Origin: Dysidea avara
Taxonomy: Eukaryota; Porifera; Demospongiae; Dictyoceratida; Dysideidae
NCBI RefSeq assembly: GCF_963678975.1
Contig: NC_089272.1
Coordinates: 60,338,574 to 60,402,573, forward strand
Length of the DNA stretch: 64,000 nucleotides
Direction of reading: 5' to 3'
Made by a program: the position numbers and the translations under genes. Below the pieces are notes generated by a model, which saw only the letters and a list, made by a program, of their open reading frames with translations, searched no databases and was not told the origin of the DNA. Of this stretch, positions 11,273 to 22,383 are shown in pieces (position 1 is the first letter of the stretch; each line of letters begins with the position of its first letter).

Positions 11273-11705
11273 AACAGCTCTGCATGGCGCACCACGGCGA
11301 TGGATCAACAGCAGCTGGCGAGCATTAAATGGGACGAACACACAACCAATCACCCTAGCACGATCTACCTTTGCTAACGTTACTTACCTATACTCTTGAT
11401 TCAAACCTGAAGTGTTTTGAAATCCATTTAAAGAGTAAAGACACACAACCATTGGACCTCCCTACTGAACTCTAGTGTGTCTCTAATAAATTCGGTTGTA
11501 TACACGTGAAGGGCAGCTAGTTTAACCTAAGAATAGAACTAGATCTTGGCGTTTTGTAGCTAGATCAACTAAGGAGTATAGATAAGTAAGTTTAGCGAAG
11601 GTAGATCGTTCTAGGGTGATTGGTTGTGTGCTCGCTCTTCCCATTTAATTCTCGCCCAGCTGCTGTTTAGCTATCCATCGCCGTGGCGTGCCATTCAGAG
11701 CTGTT
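11273..11705. mobile_element. MITE with about 120-bp inverted arms
   Basis: The left arm starts AACAGCTCTGCATGGCGCAC and the right arm ends with its near complement (GTGCCATTCAGAGCTGTT). Inner arm sequence (ACACAACCAATCACCCTAG) is also mirrored at 11615-11640. No coding capacity; target duplication unclear. Confidence 0.75.
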
Positions 11706-13492
11706 GCAAGGTGTAAATAAAGTATGATTGCTATAGAGCATGTAACTATTTGTACTATCTGAGTTTTGTTTATTTCGTTAATCCGCAATCCCTTCTGTTA
11801 TCTCAAACCAGCACTTTCTCAAGTGATATTCGTGGTGAACAACTTTTAATAAAAAATGAAATATATCACATGAAATTTTCCATGACATCTTCTAACAAAG
11901 CATCTTTACTAGAAGGGGCTACAACTAGTCTAAAGAGATCAATTGAACTAGCTTCTGAAAAGGGAGCTTCAAATTGGTTATGTGTTCTGCCTTTGCAGAA
12001 GTACAATTTTTCTCTTCACAAAACTGCTTTCCACGACACTGTTGTGCTTAGATATGGATGGAATCCTGCCAGGCTTCCTCAACATTGTGCGTGTAAAACT
12101 AAGTTCACTGTTGAACATTCCTTTACTTGTCCCAAGGTTGGCTTCTCTTCTATCCATCACAACGAGATCCGTGACTTAACAGCAAGTTTACTTACTGAGG
12201 TCTGCCATGAGGTGGATGATGAACCACTGACATTTACAACCTATTACTGGTGAGCAGTTCACCTTAGCCTCTTCAAACATCGAAGATGATGCTCGACTAG
12301 ATATTTCAGCCAATGGTTTTTGGAGTGGCCGTTGTGAGAAAACTTACATTGATGTTAAAGTCTTTAACCAACACGCTCCTAGTAATCGTACCACCAGTGC
12401 CAGTGCCATTTACAGAAAACATGCATTGTGTAAGAAGCTTTCATATGAAGCTCGCATACGTGAAGTTGAACAGAGTTCCTTTAATCTTTTCAGCCACAGG
12501 AGGAATGGCTAACGAATCAACCATGTTTTACAAACGCCTTGCTTCCTTGCTATCAGATAAATAGGATTCAAATTATGCTGCTGTAATGGGGTGGATCTGG
12601 TGGTGCTTGTCCTTTTCACTTCTGAGGTCAGCAATTAGATGTCTGAGGGGTTCTAGATCCTCAAATAGCTCCTTTCAGTTTGGCCACTCTTTAGGATCAG
12701 CACGAATTGACCTCATTCAAGTAGAGTCAAGACTGCCATTAATTAAGCAGTAACTCTTATTGCATTTTCCCTCTTTTTGTATGTTTAATTTGTTGTTTCT
12801 ATTGGGTTAAAAAAAACAAAAAAATTAAAGAATCATAAAATAAATAAAAATTCACTGAAAAACGATCGTCGATAAATTCTTTCGTCACCGAAACGTAAAC
12901 AAACGTCTGTAACTTTTGAATTTTTTTCGTGTATGGAGATAAAACAGATTTTTGTACTCCCTATGGTAGGGTCCGAAATGTGAAATTTCGACCTCCCAGA
13001 ACAAACTACCAAACCACCCACAAATGCTAGGCTAGGTACCACTTAGAAAATGCCAGATTGGCGTTATTTTTTATTAACGTCTTGTCGTGCAAATCGGCAA
13101 ATATGCTTACAAATTACGAGATTTTTTTCTATATCTTCAAGGAAATGTATTTTAAAGCTACAATACGCGCTCTCAACCTTTCTTACCAACTGTACTCTAA
13201 ACTAAAACCATCAGTGGCTGCATTTTCTGGAGCAATTTCCAGCCACAGCATCGTGAAATTGAAATTTCGGACTCGAAAAAGTTTTGATGCCAATGAAACA
13301 CATAGTAGCGATGCCAAAGTAATCCTCTCAAGTCAAACTGGTCTAGTATGGGTACCACACCAAATATCATCAAATTCCAAAATTGTTTGCCATCTGGCTG
13401 AGCTCGACGGCTGCCAAAAATTCGTCAAAAATGCTAATCTTATTCACTGACGGGAACCTTTGCTAGCCAGATGTGCTAGTTTACTCCTCAAA

Positions 13493-14105
13493 AGATTGCT
13501 ATTATTATTATTATTATTGTTTACTGAGCAGTCAGCCCTGCTGGTGTGCTCAGGAATCACATAAACAAATACATTAGGTACAATAATATGATTGGAGTCT
13601 AGCTGTAAATACAGGGGCGGATCCAGGGGGGGCACAGGAGGCACGTGCCCCCCTCCCTTAAAAAATGTATATAAGATCGAGATACTCTAATAGAGCAGTC
13701 AATCACCAATCACTCTAATAAAAGCAGTCACATTGTTCATGGGGAAGTGTAGCTTACTTAGGAAGCTTAATAGGATTTTATTTTACATAACATACGTGAT
13801 ATAATGTATTTGGTAAAGGATAACTAGCTATTATTGTTGTGACCTTTTTTTTTTTTTTTTTCAGCAAGGTGCCCCCCTCTTTCCAGACTCTGGATCCGCC
13901 CCTGAAATAGATCAGTATCTGCAATTTCAATTGTATCAGTTGGTAGTGTGTTTCACTCGTTTATTGTTCTTGAGAAATAGCTGTTTTGGTATGCCGTGAT
14001 GGATGAGGTGGGTAAAATATAGTGAAGATGGTGGTATTGTCTTGTTGGTCGTGTTTTTGGTAAGTAATAATGAGGAATTTGGAGTGATAACTGTTGGTAG
14101 TGCTA
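13493..14105 (-). pseudogene. LINE 3'-end fragment, interrupted by a MITE
   Basis: Minus-strand sequence nearly identical to 51480-51780, which encodes the LINE polymerase C-terminus (see there). It ends at the low-coordinate side in an ATT/AAT microsatellite (13500-13520), typical of a CR1/L2-like 3' tail. It is inserted in the left arm of the foldback 12967-15782; the right arm shows the uninterrupted sequence. A MITE (13612-13904) splits it. Confidence 0.8.
13612..13904. mobile_element. MITE, CAGGGGCGGATCC termini, 5-bp target duplication
   Basis: Termini CAGGGGCGGATCCAG and the inverse, flanked by AAATA on both sides (13607-13611, 13905-13909). The intact LINE copy at 51.5 kb is an exact empty site (reads GCTGTAAATAGATCAG), which fixes the duplication at 5 bp. 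Internal poly-T tract near 13846. Confidence 0.9.
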
Positions 14106-15964
14106 GATACATAGCCAATAGCTTTCATTCATAGGGTTAGTCTGGCAGCTCTTCTAGTGACCTCAAAAACCGCCAAATGCCGATATCCACGATTTTTTCC
14201 GATATCGGCCAATTTACAGTGCGTTAAAGAAATCTTGCACATCACACGTGATGCTTTGCCTCTCTAAAGTCATGCTGCATCCTTGTTTGGTTATATTCGT
14301 CCATAGGGTGGCACTGGCGGCTCTCTTAACGAGGCCAAAATTCATCAAAATTCCCACCTCACCATTTGTCATCAGTTTTAGGAAGTTTTACAAGTCAAAC
14401 ATGCCGGTTTGGCTCTCTACATCTTTACTGGACATTTCAATCACCTTCGTCTGTGTAGGTACCTTTCTTCAGTCTCTTGAAAATGTCAGAGCACGCAAAT
14501 TGGGAGCAACCATCAACACCACTTACTGCTTATTTTGTTTCATTGATCCCTCGAAAATCCAGCAGAAATATTACATAACCCAACTAGAGTTAGTCTAGTT
14601 TTAATATCCACCCTTCGGAACTCTACACGAATGGAAATTTCGATTGTGGTTTTTGATAATTGGAATTTGCATTTAGGTAATCATTTATATTAACCTGTAG
14701 AGTACAATATTTAGAGCTAGACTAACTCTATTTTCGATTTATTACATTTCTGCTGGTTTTCCTGTCATTTTTGCGTTTTTCCTGTCATTTTTGCGTGGAA
14801 CCAACGAAACAAAAATTAATAAGCATTAACTGGTATTAATGGTTGCGCCAAATTGGCGTGCTCTGACGTTTTCAAGAGACTGAAGAAAGGTGCCTACACT
14901 GACGAAGGCGATTGAATGGTCCAGCAAGGGTGTAGAGAAATAAACCAGCATGTTTGACATGTAAAACGTCCTAAAACTAATGACAAATGGTGAGATTGGC
15001 ATTTTGATAGATTTTGGCCTCGATAACAGAGCCGCCAGTGCCACCCTATGGACGAATATAACCAAACAAGGAAGCAGCATGACTTTAGAGAGGCAAATCA
15101 TTACGTTTGATTTGCAAGATTTCTTTAACGCATTGTAAATTGGTCGATATCTGCAAAATTCGTGGATATCGGCATTTGGCGGTTTTTGAGGTCACTAGAA
15201 GAGCTGGCAGACCAACCCTATGAATGAAAGCTACTGGCTATGGGTCTAACAAGCTTTTGAGGAGTAAACTAGCACATCTGGCTAGCAAAGGTTCCCGTCA
15301 GTGAATAAAATTGGCATTAATGACGAATTTTTGACAGCCGTCGAGCTCAGCCAGATGGCAAACAATTTTGAAATTCAATGATATTTGGTGTGGTAGTAGT
15401 TGGATCCATGCTAGACCAGTTTGATCTGGAAGGGTTACTTCGGCATAGCTAGTGCGTGCTTCAGTGGCATCGAAACTTTTTTCGAGTCCGAAATTTCATT
15501 TTCGCGATGCTGCGGCTGGAAATTGCTCGAGAGAGTGCAGCCACTGATGGTTTTAGTTTAGAGTACAATTGGTAAGAAAGGTTGAGAGCGCGTATTGTAG
15601 CTTTAAAATACATTTCCTTGAAGATATAGCAAAAAATCTCGTGATTTGTAAGCATATTCGCCGATTTTCGTGACAAGACGTTAATTAAAAATAACGCCAA
15701 TCTGGAGTGGTACCTAGCCTAGAATTTGTGGGCGGTTTGGTAGTTGATTCTCGGAGGTCGAAATTTCACGTTTCGGACCCTACCTATGGACAGGCGAACA
15801 CGATGATTCCCAGGATTTATCTATTGGCGGCTTAATTCGCCCACCAACGAGGCGATAAAACTTGCGTAATTTTTTCTGGAGCTTGCGTTTTTTACCCGTA
15901 GTTTTTAAATGTGCCTTATTACAAAAGTACTGTTGTGCGCATGTCGACGATTTTCCAAAATTTG

Positions 15965-16130
15965 GTCCCATATATATCAAGACTCCGCGCGGCCAAGAAA
16001 CTACAAAGCGCACGCCACAATTAAAACGCGCGGGCACTACTGTGAGTTATTTACGTGTAGGGACGGTTTCGCAATATTAGCCCTGAATTGCACAACCTTT
16101 CTCAATAGGTTTATACTGCGTTTTTGTGAT
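15965..16130. repeat. dispersed repeat, inverted copy at 26.8 kb
   Basis: Contains GGCCAAGAAACTACAAAGCG and CACTACTGTGAGTTATTTAC. The reverse complement of 26815-26985 aligns with it along its length, with substitutions. No ends or target duplication identified; function unknown. Confidence 0.6.
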
Positions 16131-16170
16131 TTAAAAAAGCTTGGTGTCATTGTTTTCTTGTCGCAACCTC

Positions 16171-16615
16171 TTAGCAAGCGTATTTAGAACTTTACGCTGA
16201 CCTTCCAGGTTATCTAGCTAGTTCCAGCCCCCCTAGTACCATCCCAACCAATCTTTCCTCCACCCTCAGCAGGCCTGACTTGGTATTGGTTTCTAATGAT
16301 TCCATTTGTTTGTTCGAATTGACAGTACCAACTAATACCGAGCAACATATTTTTGCTGCTAGAGCTAGAAAGGAAGATCGATATAGCTCCTTGCAATATG
16401 ACCTCCAGCTTTCTGGGTTAACTGTCAATCTTGTTCCAATTGAAATTGGTTGTTTAGGCCACTTTTTGTCAGAAACAATTGCTCAAATGGCTACTGCTTG
16501 TGAAGTGTCAAAGAAAACCATAAGATCCTTGTTTGAGCAGGCAGCTCGCATTGCTGTGTCCTGTTCTTATAGAATTTTGAATTCTAGAGCCTCCCAGGCT
16601 GGAATCTTTTAGACC
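16171..16615 (+). pseudogene. retroelement B: restriction-like endonuclease domain fragment
   Basis: Open frame from about 16171 to the TAG at 16610-16612. It reads ELYADLPGYLASSSPPSTIP, then a PD-(D/E)XK-type nuclease core: RPDLVLVSN, CLFELTVPTNTEQH (acidic residue plus Thr) and ARKEDRYSSL, followed by VPIEIGCLGHFL. This order is that of the C-terminal endonuclease of RLE-bearing non-LTR retroelements. The reverse transcriptase is absent upstream, so the copy is 5'-truncated, but the nuclease frame itself has no stop. It is a different lineage from copies A and C, where this region reads ARLDI. Confidence 0.75.
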
Positions 16616-16982
16616 ACCTTAGGTAAACTTTAAGTATTACATATAATTATGTAGATATTGTTTTTTTTTCGTGTATTGTAAGTTAATTTACCTTTAGTTA
16701 ATGTAAGTCTTGCAAGGGTTCCTGTACTGATCCATCAGCACATGGTACCCCTGTGTCTAGGCCATAGGCGTTTTAAGCAGAAATCTTTTAAACTTCATTT
16801 AGTACCATGCCTCATGCGTGCGTTGATGATTGGCAGATGTCTTATAAACAAATGTGAAAGCGTCAAGAATGTAGTGTCACTAGAGAAGGTGCTCCAAGCA
16901 TAATTCTTGTTGCCACACCACACATGGTGTATTGTGTGTTCTGGTGGTGTTCAAACCAGCTTGTTACATAGCATTACCCACC
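16616..16982. other. 3' flank of fragment B, no gene
   Basis: Contains a poly-T tract (16662) that may be the 3' tail region of fragment B. Nothing else recognised. Confidence 0.3.
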
Positions 16983-17645
16983 CTAACAGCAAGTAGTCAC
17001 TCCCATTGCCAAGAAAGCTAACAGACTACTAGCAGTTATTCACAAGACATTTCAGAATTTCGACCATGCCACATTCATCAACTTGTATAAATCATATATC
17101 CGCCCAGTTTTAGAGTATGGTAACATCATCTGGGGACCACAATACATTCTAGATCAAGAACAAAATTAATAGAGAAGATACAGAGAAGAGCCACAAAATT
17201 GGTCCAGGATCTTCAAAACTGCACATATAATGATCGCCTCACTGCTCTAAACTTGCCATCACTTAAATACTGCAGACTGCACGGAGATATGATAATGTTC
17301 TATCAGCTATTACACAGCCATTTCAGTCTAGATACATCAGATTTGTTTACTACTGCAACTTTATCAACAACTAGGGGTCACAATTACAAGTTATTTAAAC
17401 CTCAAGCAACATCAAGAGTGAGATCTACTTTTTTCACTGTACGAGCCATCAATGACTGGAACAGTTTACCCAATCACATAGTTAATGCTCCCACACTTAA
17501 TGATTTTAAAAATTTTCTTGACAGTGGCTGGTCTACTTTATTGTATGATTATTAATTAGTTAACTATTATTGTATATAAGTTTTTGCTATGTAGTTGCAA
17601 ATTTGTTAAATTATTTTTGTACAGATCAGGCTTTACAGGCTCCTT
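16983..17645 (+). pseudogene. LINE reverse-transcriptase C-terminal fragment with 3' tail
   Basis: First frame: VVTPIAKKANRLLAVIHKTF and SYIRPVLEYGNIIWGP, the thumb region of a CR1/Jockey-like polymerase, ending in stops near 17168. After a frameshift the +1 frame continues KIQRRATKLVQDLQ, TYNDRLTALNLPSLKYCRLH and AINDWNSLPNHIV to the stop at 17553-17555. The 3' UTR ends GATCAGGCTTTACAGGCTCC and then TAATAC-type repeats at about 17660. The same tail occurs at 63367-63425. 5'-truncated and frameshifted, so inactive. Confidence 0.85.
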
Positions 17646-17786
17646 GAGCCTTCTTTACCTGTAATACTAATACATTGTGGCTTTCATCATGCATGTCATT
17701 TAATTAATACACATGTTACATAACAAAATATATCACATTAATTGTTTGGGACATTAACAATGAAATTCTGACAATAAAATGGGTTA

Positions 17787-17961
17787 CAGTGGAAACTGTC
17801 TAAGCCGGTCAGCTTCGGGCCAAGATTTCTTGACCTTAATAGGGAGGTGGCTGCTTTAGACAGATAAATTAGTGTATAAACTTCTCACTTGGGGAATTTA
17901 AAGTTGGTCTTTTAAAGAGGTGGCCTTTCTATACAGGTGGCCGCTAAGACAGGTTCCACTA
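17787..17961. mobile_element. pogo-like MITE with TA duplication
   Basis: Ends CAGTGGAAACTGTCTAAG and the inverse of TAGTGGAACCTGTCTTAG, flanked by TA on both sides. 175 bp, non-coding. A further lone end of the same type lies at 18782-18806. Confidence 0.7.
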
Positions 17962-18054
17962 TAGTTAGTCCCATCGCAACTGTACGCTCATCCTGGAAAT
18001 TCAGAAGATTATAATCAACTGAGATAATAATGCCAAGATCTTATCAGGCCTCAT

Positions 18055-18695
18055 CGTCCACGTACACTTGACAATTGAGAACTAAAAAACACACATAACA
18101 TTATATAATTCCTCTGTCTATATAAACTTGCTCCCCCGAACCTTGATCTTTACGTATGCACCATTGCTAATGAGAGAACCGCATGCTATGACCAAGTACC
18201 CTGTACATGTAAATTTGACAGCTAGGGAATTAAATACAATGCAGCTAAAAATCTGTCACTTTCTATTTAAATGACAGATTTGGGGATATGAAAATTCATC
18301 ACACCCTTGAGGTAATACAAAAATTTCTTAGTATACACACAGACTGACTTGAAGATCCACAACATCCTTGATGTTACTACAGTTCACGCACACTTGGTGT
18401 ACAGTCCACGTACACTTGACAATTGAGAACTAAAGAACACACATAACATTATAAAATTCCTTTGTCTACTTACCCCCGAACCTTGATCTTAGTTGCCACG
18501 TTTAGAGCAGCTCTAGCCAATGTATGTAGCACTGCTAGTAAGAGAACCGCATGCTATGATCAAGTACCCTGTACCTGTAAAATCGACAGGCGGGAATTAA
18601 ATACAATACAGCTAAAAATCTGTCACTTTTTATGTAAATGACAGATTTGGGGAATTGAAAATTCATCACATCTTGAGGTAATACAAAATTTGAGG
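18055..18695. repeat. tandem duplication, period about 345 bp
   Basis: CGTACACTTGACAATTGAGA at 18060 recurs at 18408, and ATGACAGATTTGGGGA at about 18271 recurs at about 18636, with conserved order between. The copies differ by small indels and a block in the middle. No coding signal. Confidence 0.75.
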
Positions 18696-18841
18696 ACCTG
18701 AAAATTCATCACACCCTTGAGGTAATTAATACGTTTGAGGATTCACAAGTTGGCCCAGCAGTGACCTTACTACACAGTGTCCTGATTAGACAGGTTTCAC
18801 TGTACATAAAGACCAGTATGCAATGTGAAAGAGAATTTTTT

Positions 18842-19108
18842 GTATTGAGGATTTCCAAATCTTTGCAACACATCTGAAACGCAAAGCAGAAAATGTGAAC
18901 CAGTATGTCACTTCCTGCCTTTACCCAATCAACGGTTTAGACTTTTTAGACTGGACCAACGATTGTAAGTCACTTGTTGATAGATTTTACTAGTGTGTCA
19001 GTGTTTCACTAGTCGCATGGCGTGTTATAGGAATTTTAAATTTCACGTGATAGGCGTGCATGTGAACACATTGCGCTTTTGTGTTACAAAGATTTGGAAA
19101 TCCTTAGT
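18842..19108. mobile_element. small foldback element
   Basis: The arms share AGGATTTCCAAATCTTTG in inverted orientation (18844 and 19081), with complementarity continuing a few tens of bases into GAAACGCAAAGC/GCGCTTTTGTG. No target duplication is certain. Confidence 0.55.
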
Positions 19109-19529
19109 ACAAGCATCATGTAGATTACCTTATTTCTTCCACCTAGTTCCAGGACATCTAAATTGGCACTACAGTGACAATACTGAAAGTTGTTTAGTCT
19201 GTACGAGTACACCTTGTTGACAATCCATCCATGAGATATAATTTCAAGTGGGTAAATATTGGTACTTGCTGCTACTCAACTTGGTATCATCACAGAAGTT
19301 TTCAGCTTGGTCTCAGTGAACTTGCACTAGTCAGTGCAGACGTCTGACAGTCTAAAAACCAATCGCATCCACGTGGTTAATCAGTGTGAATAGATGTGAC
19401 ACTTTGTACACTAGCCTCATTTTTTTCACTTCTCCTTTCGTTGCTGAACCTCCACTCCTCGTTTCATTACCGAACCTCCACTCCTCTTTTCGTTACTGAA
19501 CCTCCACGAAGAGCTGAGTACATCAGTAT

Positions 19530-21186
19530 TCTAGGACTGTGTGTGATTTGTCCTCTCAACTCGCTCCCCTTGAGGAGGCTATTCGTCTGCACTTGCTGCC
19601 GAAGTTATGTCTCCATGCCCCTAATGACTCTGACCGGGTTATGTTTGCTTTGCCAATCCGTCAAGGGGGCCTTGGTGTATTTGACCCTTGTAAATCTTTC
19701 TAAGACAACTATCAGTTTTCCACATCTATTACATCCCCCCTAGCATCTGCCATCCTGAATCAGCTTTCTTGCTTTGATTCCTCCATCCTACAACAACAGC
19801 GTGCTCTTAAACAAGAAGCTCTATCCATCAAATGTCAGAATCTCTCAAAGATTTTCAGAGTTTTTCTCGACTTTGTCCAACAATCTCCAACTGTCCCTGA
19901 AACTTGCTGGTGAGAAGGGTGCATCCTCCTGGCTTTCCACTTTGCCTTTGGAATGTCATGGATTTGCTCTCCACAAAGGTGGCTTTTGTGATGCGTTAGC
20001 TCTCCATTATGGTTGGTCTCCTAAGAATCTTCCTGTCAGCTGTGTCTGTGACAGATCCAACAACATTGAACATGCTCTCAGCTGTCCGAACGGAGCCTTC
20101 CCTACCATCTGCCACAATGACATCTGAGATTTTACTGCAGAATTAATGTCAGAGGTTTGTCATGATGTATCTACTGAACCTCCCATTCAGCCCTTGAGTG
20201 GTGAATCTCTCTCCCTACGTACAGCTAACCAAGATGTCTGTGCTCGCTTGGACATCAAGGCTTCTGGATTCTGGGGTTCTTGGTTTGAACCTACTTTTTT
20301 GATGTTAGAATATTTAACCCTTATGCCCCTTCAAACCGTTGTAATCCCTATCGCCAGCATGAAACTTCGAAGCGCCGTCAGTATGAGGAGAGAGTGCGAG
20401 AGGTGGAACATGGTAATTTTAGTCCTCTTGTTTTTTCAACTTCTGGAGGCATGGGTGCCTCCACCACTGGCTTACAAGCGCCTGGCCTTCCTCCTATCTT
20501 GTAAGTGGAAATCACCCTACTGTAGGGTGATGAGCTGGCTTCGCTGCCGTCTTGGCTTCTCTTTATTGCACTCTGCCATCATGTGCATAAGGCAATGGCG
20601 GATCCAGGATGGGGCATTTGGGGCAAATGCCCCCCCCCTCTCCACCTTGTGGAGGAGCCAGCCATGCTTCTGATTAAAATAGCTAGTGAATTTTGTCAGG
20701 CCAACTGAGATCAGTTTAAAACTCATGAAATTATGCACATTTTACTAGCATTTATTACAAATTCACCTGAAACCAAAGCAAACTGAAGTCAAACTAACTG
20801 TAAAATGGTCACTCAGCACCTTCGTGCGTACTAAGCGCCTCTAAAAATAATTATCGTGTTGCTGTTATTTAAGACATTCAGAGCCTTTTAAACAGTTTAA
20901 GACTTCACAACCATCTGAAAAGGCCAAAATGGCAAAAATTAACAGTGAGACACCACTAAGAGGTGATTATTTGCTGCTTCAAAAAAGCAGCACTGAACTA
21001 TAGAGAATATGGCTCTCCCCATACATGCAACCACCTACAACTTACCCTGTTTGTGCCCCTCCCCTAGCCAGCTCCTGGATCCGCCCCTGTAAGGGGTTCT
21101 CGCTCCTCCTCTGGTCATCCCTTTAAGGGTCATGTTCCAGCATCAGTTGACCTTGCACTGGGGGAGGGGCGTCTTGCGGCCGTTTA
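19530..21186 (+). pseudogene. retroelement C: RLE-type non-LTR element, 3' half, broken
   Basis: Same family as copy A. From about 19541 the frame reads LAPLEEAIRLHLLPKLC, MFALPIRQGGLGVFDPC, then stops at about 19700. After a frameshift 19883-20127 gives AGEKGASSWLSTLPLE and a zinc cluster (CVCDRSNNIEHALSC), followed by a TGA within HNDI-DFTAEL. The 20146 frame contains ARLDIKASGFWGSWFEPTF, the endonuclease region, then a frame change and ends in LLSCKWKSPYC, LRCRLGFSLLHSAIMCIR. A MITE (20593-21089) interrupts the last part; excising it with one copy of its 5-bp duplication restores the frame (CIR-GSRSSSGHP), which continues to a TAA at about 21186. 5'-truncated and frameshifted, so inactive. 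Confidence 0.85.
20593..21089. mobile_element. MITE, CAGGGGCGGATCC family, 5-bp target duplication TAAGG
   Basis: Termini CAATGGCGGATCCAGGATGG and CTGGATCCGCCCCTG. Flanked by TAAGG on both sides (20588-20592, 21090-21094). Its interior is clearly homologous, in opposite orientation, to the element at 21914-22382. Confidence 0.9.
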
Positions 21187-21530
21187 AGCCCCATTTCCTT
21201 TTTTTTTCTATTCTGTGTTCTATAGGTTCTGTTTCAGTAGCTCTGTAGGTGTAGGAATAGGCTAAACCCATTTTATAGAACATCTTAGCGTAGAGTAGAG
21301 TGTGGTGGATGGGAGTGCCAACTTGGGCCGGTTCTTCTTTCTTAAAAAAAATAACAAAAAAAAACATCAGTATTCTCGCCGGCGACTCTTTAATATCCAC
21401 TCGACGTTCCTTCTTCAAGTGGTGTAGACTCTACGTATCTTAGTTTCAAATCAGTTAAGCACGCTTAGCCACTCCATTGAAATCCAGTTACAATATAACA
21501 AATATTTAGCAGTATTCAGTCTTCTCAAAA
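21187..21530. other. no gene seen
   Basis: A-rich and T-rich tracts (21195, 21340) and GC-poor spacer. May include the 3' UTR of copy C. Confidence 0.35.
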
Positions 21531-21900
21531 TATGGACTGTCATCGATAATTAATGTAAACCACGTATCACGTGTATTCACTTGAGGTGTTACAGGTGTTA
21601 CAGGGACTTCCCAAGAGATTTCCCCTAAATAGGCCACGTGATCATTATCAGTCAAGTGGAACTTGTTCTTGGTTATGTCTCTACAATGCGGTACTCGTAC
21701 TTTAATGTATTTTAGTTTAATAATAATATACTTCTCTTTCAAGACATAATTATATGGACTGCCATCAATAATAATATAAATCGCGTATCAAATGTCATTC
21801 ACTGTTCACTTGAAGTGTTACTGTGCAGGGTCTTTCAAAGGGATATCCCCTAAATAGGTCACGTGATAATTGTCAGTCAGGTGGAACTTACTTATTTCCA
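21531..21900. repeat. tandem duplication, period about 220 bp
   Basis: TATGGACTGTCATCGATAAT (21531) recurs as TATGGACTGCCATCAATAAT (about 21752), and CCCCTAAATAGGCCACGTGA recurs as CCCCTAAATAGGTCACGTGA. Non-coding. Confidence 0.75.
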
Positions 21901-21913
21901 ATAATGCACCATG

Positions 21914-22382
21914 CAGGGGCGGATCCAGGACCTGGCAAGGGGAGGGGCACAAACAGGTGGTTAGAGTCAGTCCTATGTTAGTTAGTTAGTTGCTACATCT
22001 TGAACAGCAAATAATATACCTCTTAATGGCATCACAGCGTTGATTTTTACCATTTAGCCTTTGTAGATGGTTGTAAAGTCTTTAAAGTTGTTTTAAAAGG
22101 CATTGACGATAATTACTTTAGAGGTGCTTAGTACGCATGAAGGTGCTGAGTGACAATTTCACGGCTAGTTTGACTTTGGTTTACTTTAGGTTCAGGTGAA
22201 TTCGTAATAAATGCTAATAAAATGTGCATATTTTTGTGAGTTTTATAAGTAAGCTGACCTTTTCCTGGCATAAAGTTTAGTATTTTAATCAAAAGTATGG
22301 CCCTCCAATCCATGAGGTGAGGGGGGAGGAGGGGGGGGGGGGGGGCATTTGCCCCAAATGCCCCATCCTGGATCCGCCATTG
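21914..22382. mobile_element. MITE, CAGGGGCGGATCC family, 5-bp target duplication CCATG
   Basis: Termini CAGGGGCGGATCCAGGACC and GGATCCGCCATTG, flanked by CCATG (21909-21913, 22383-22387). Contains a run of about 18 G (22331-22345). Inverted relative to the copy at 20593. Confidence 0.9.
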
Positions 22383-22383
22383 C

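Larger units (their letters stand above)
10771..11792. mobile_element. composite insertion with inverted ends inside retroelement A
   Basis: The ends are inverted copies: GGAATTGCGGAATAACGAAA on the left and its near reverse complement on the right (ending about 11792). The complementarity continues inward through ATATGCTCTATAGTGATTAT to TTATTTACC, about 90 bp per arm. Inside lie a LINE tail (11035-11250, minus) and another MITE (11273-11705). The target duplication is unclear. It splits the retroelement A coding sequence. Confidence 0.7.
9441..12752 (+). pseudogene. retroelement A: RLE-type non-LTR reverse transcriptase, broken and interrupted
   Basis: The first frame (9441-10298) carries reverse transcriptase motifs: PIGVGEVVRRIIAK, FLLVDASNAFNSLNRAVA (catalytic D) and GTTQGDPLA. 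The YADD box is readable in the +1 frame near 10165-10180, after a frameshift. The connection domain continues at 10310-10740 (RIGGMGTYQP), is interrupted by an insertion (about 10771-11792), and resumes with ASEKGASNW, a CCHC-like zinc cluster (CACKTKF, VEHSFTC) and HHNEIRDLTA up to 12253. The end is in shifted frames: SATGGM, FYKRLASLLS and, to about 12750, FSLLRSAIRC. The C-terminal part corresponds to a restriction-like endonuclease region, as in R2-type elements. The 5' part is missing or unrecognised. At least three frameshifts plus the insertion make it inactive. Copy C at 19.5 kb is the same family. Confidence 0.85.
12967..15782. mobile_element. 2.8-kb foldback element with about 1-kb arms
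   Basis: The sequence from 12967 inward mirrors the sequence from 15782 inward over nearly 1 kb (termini TAGGGTCCGAAA). The 7-bp flanks CCTATGG (12960-12966 and 15783-15789) are a likely target duplication. The right arm (about 14826-15782) is continuous; the left arm is split by a LINE fragment (13493-14105). ORFs in the arms occur as mirrored pairs (13058-13450 with 15700-15461; 14248-14598 with 15101-14826) and resemble no family I know, so I treat them as by-products of the arm sequence. The loop is about 14535-14825. Confidence 0.85.

Noticed and set aside
9441-12252. Retroelement A ORFs as host genes
   Set aside because: RT motifs, frameshifts and a second copy at 19.5 kb show that they are transposon remains.
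13058-15700. ORFs of 80-130 codons in mirrored positions
   Set aside because: They occur in both arms of a foldback element, show no domain and end at arbitrary places; mirrored similarity reflects the DNA duplication, not protein selection.
18993-19220. ORF of 75 codons
   Set aside because: Half of it lies in a small foldback and it has no recognisable composition or splice context.
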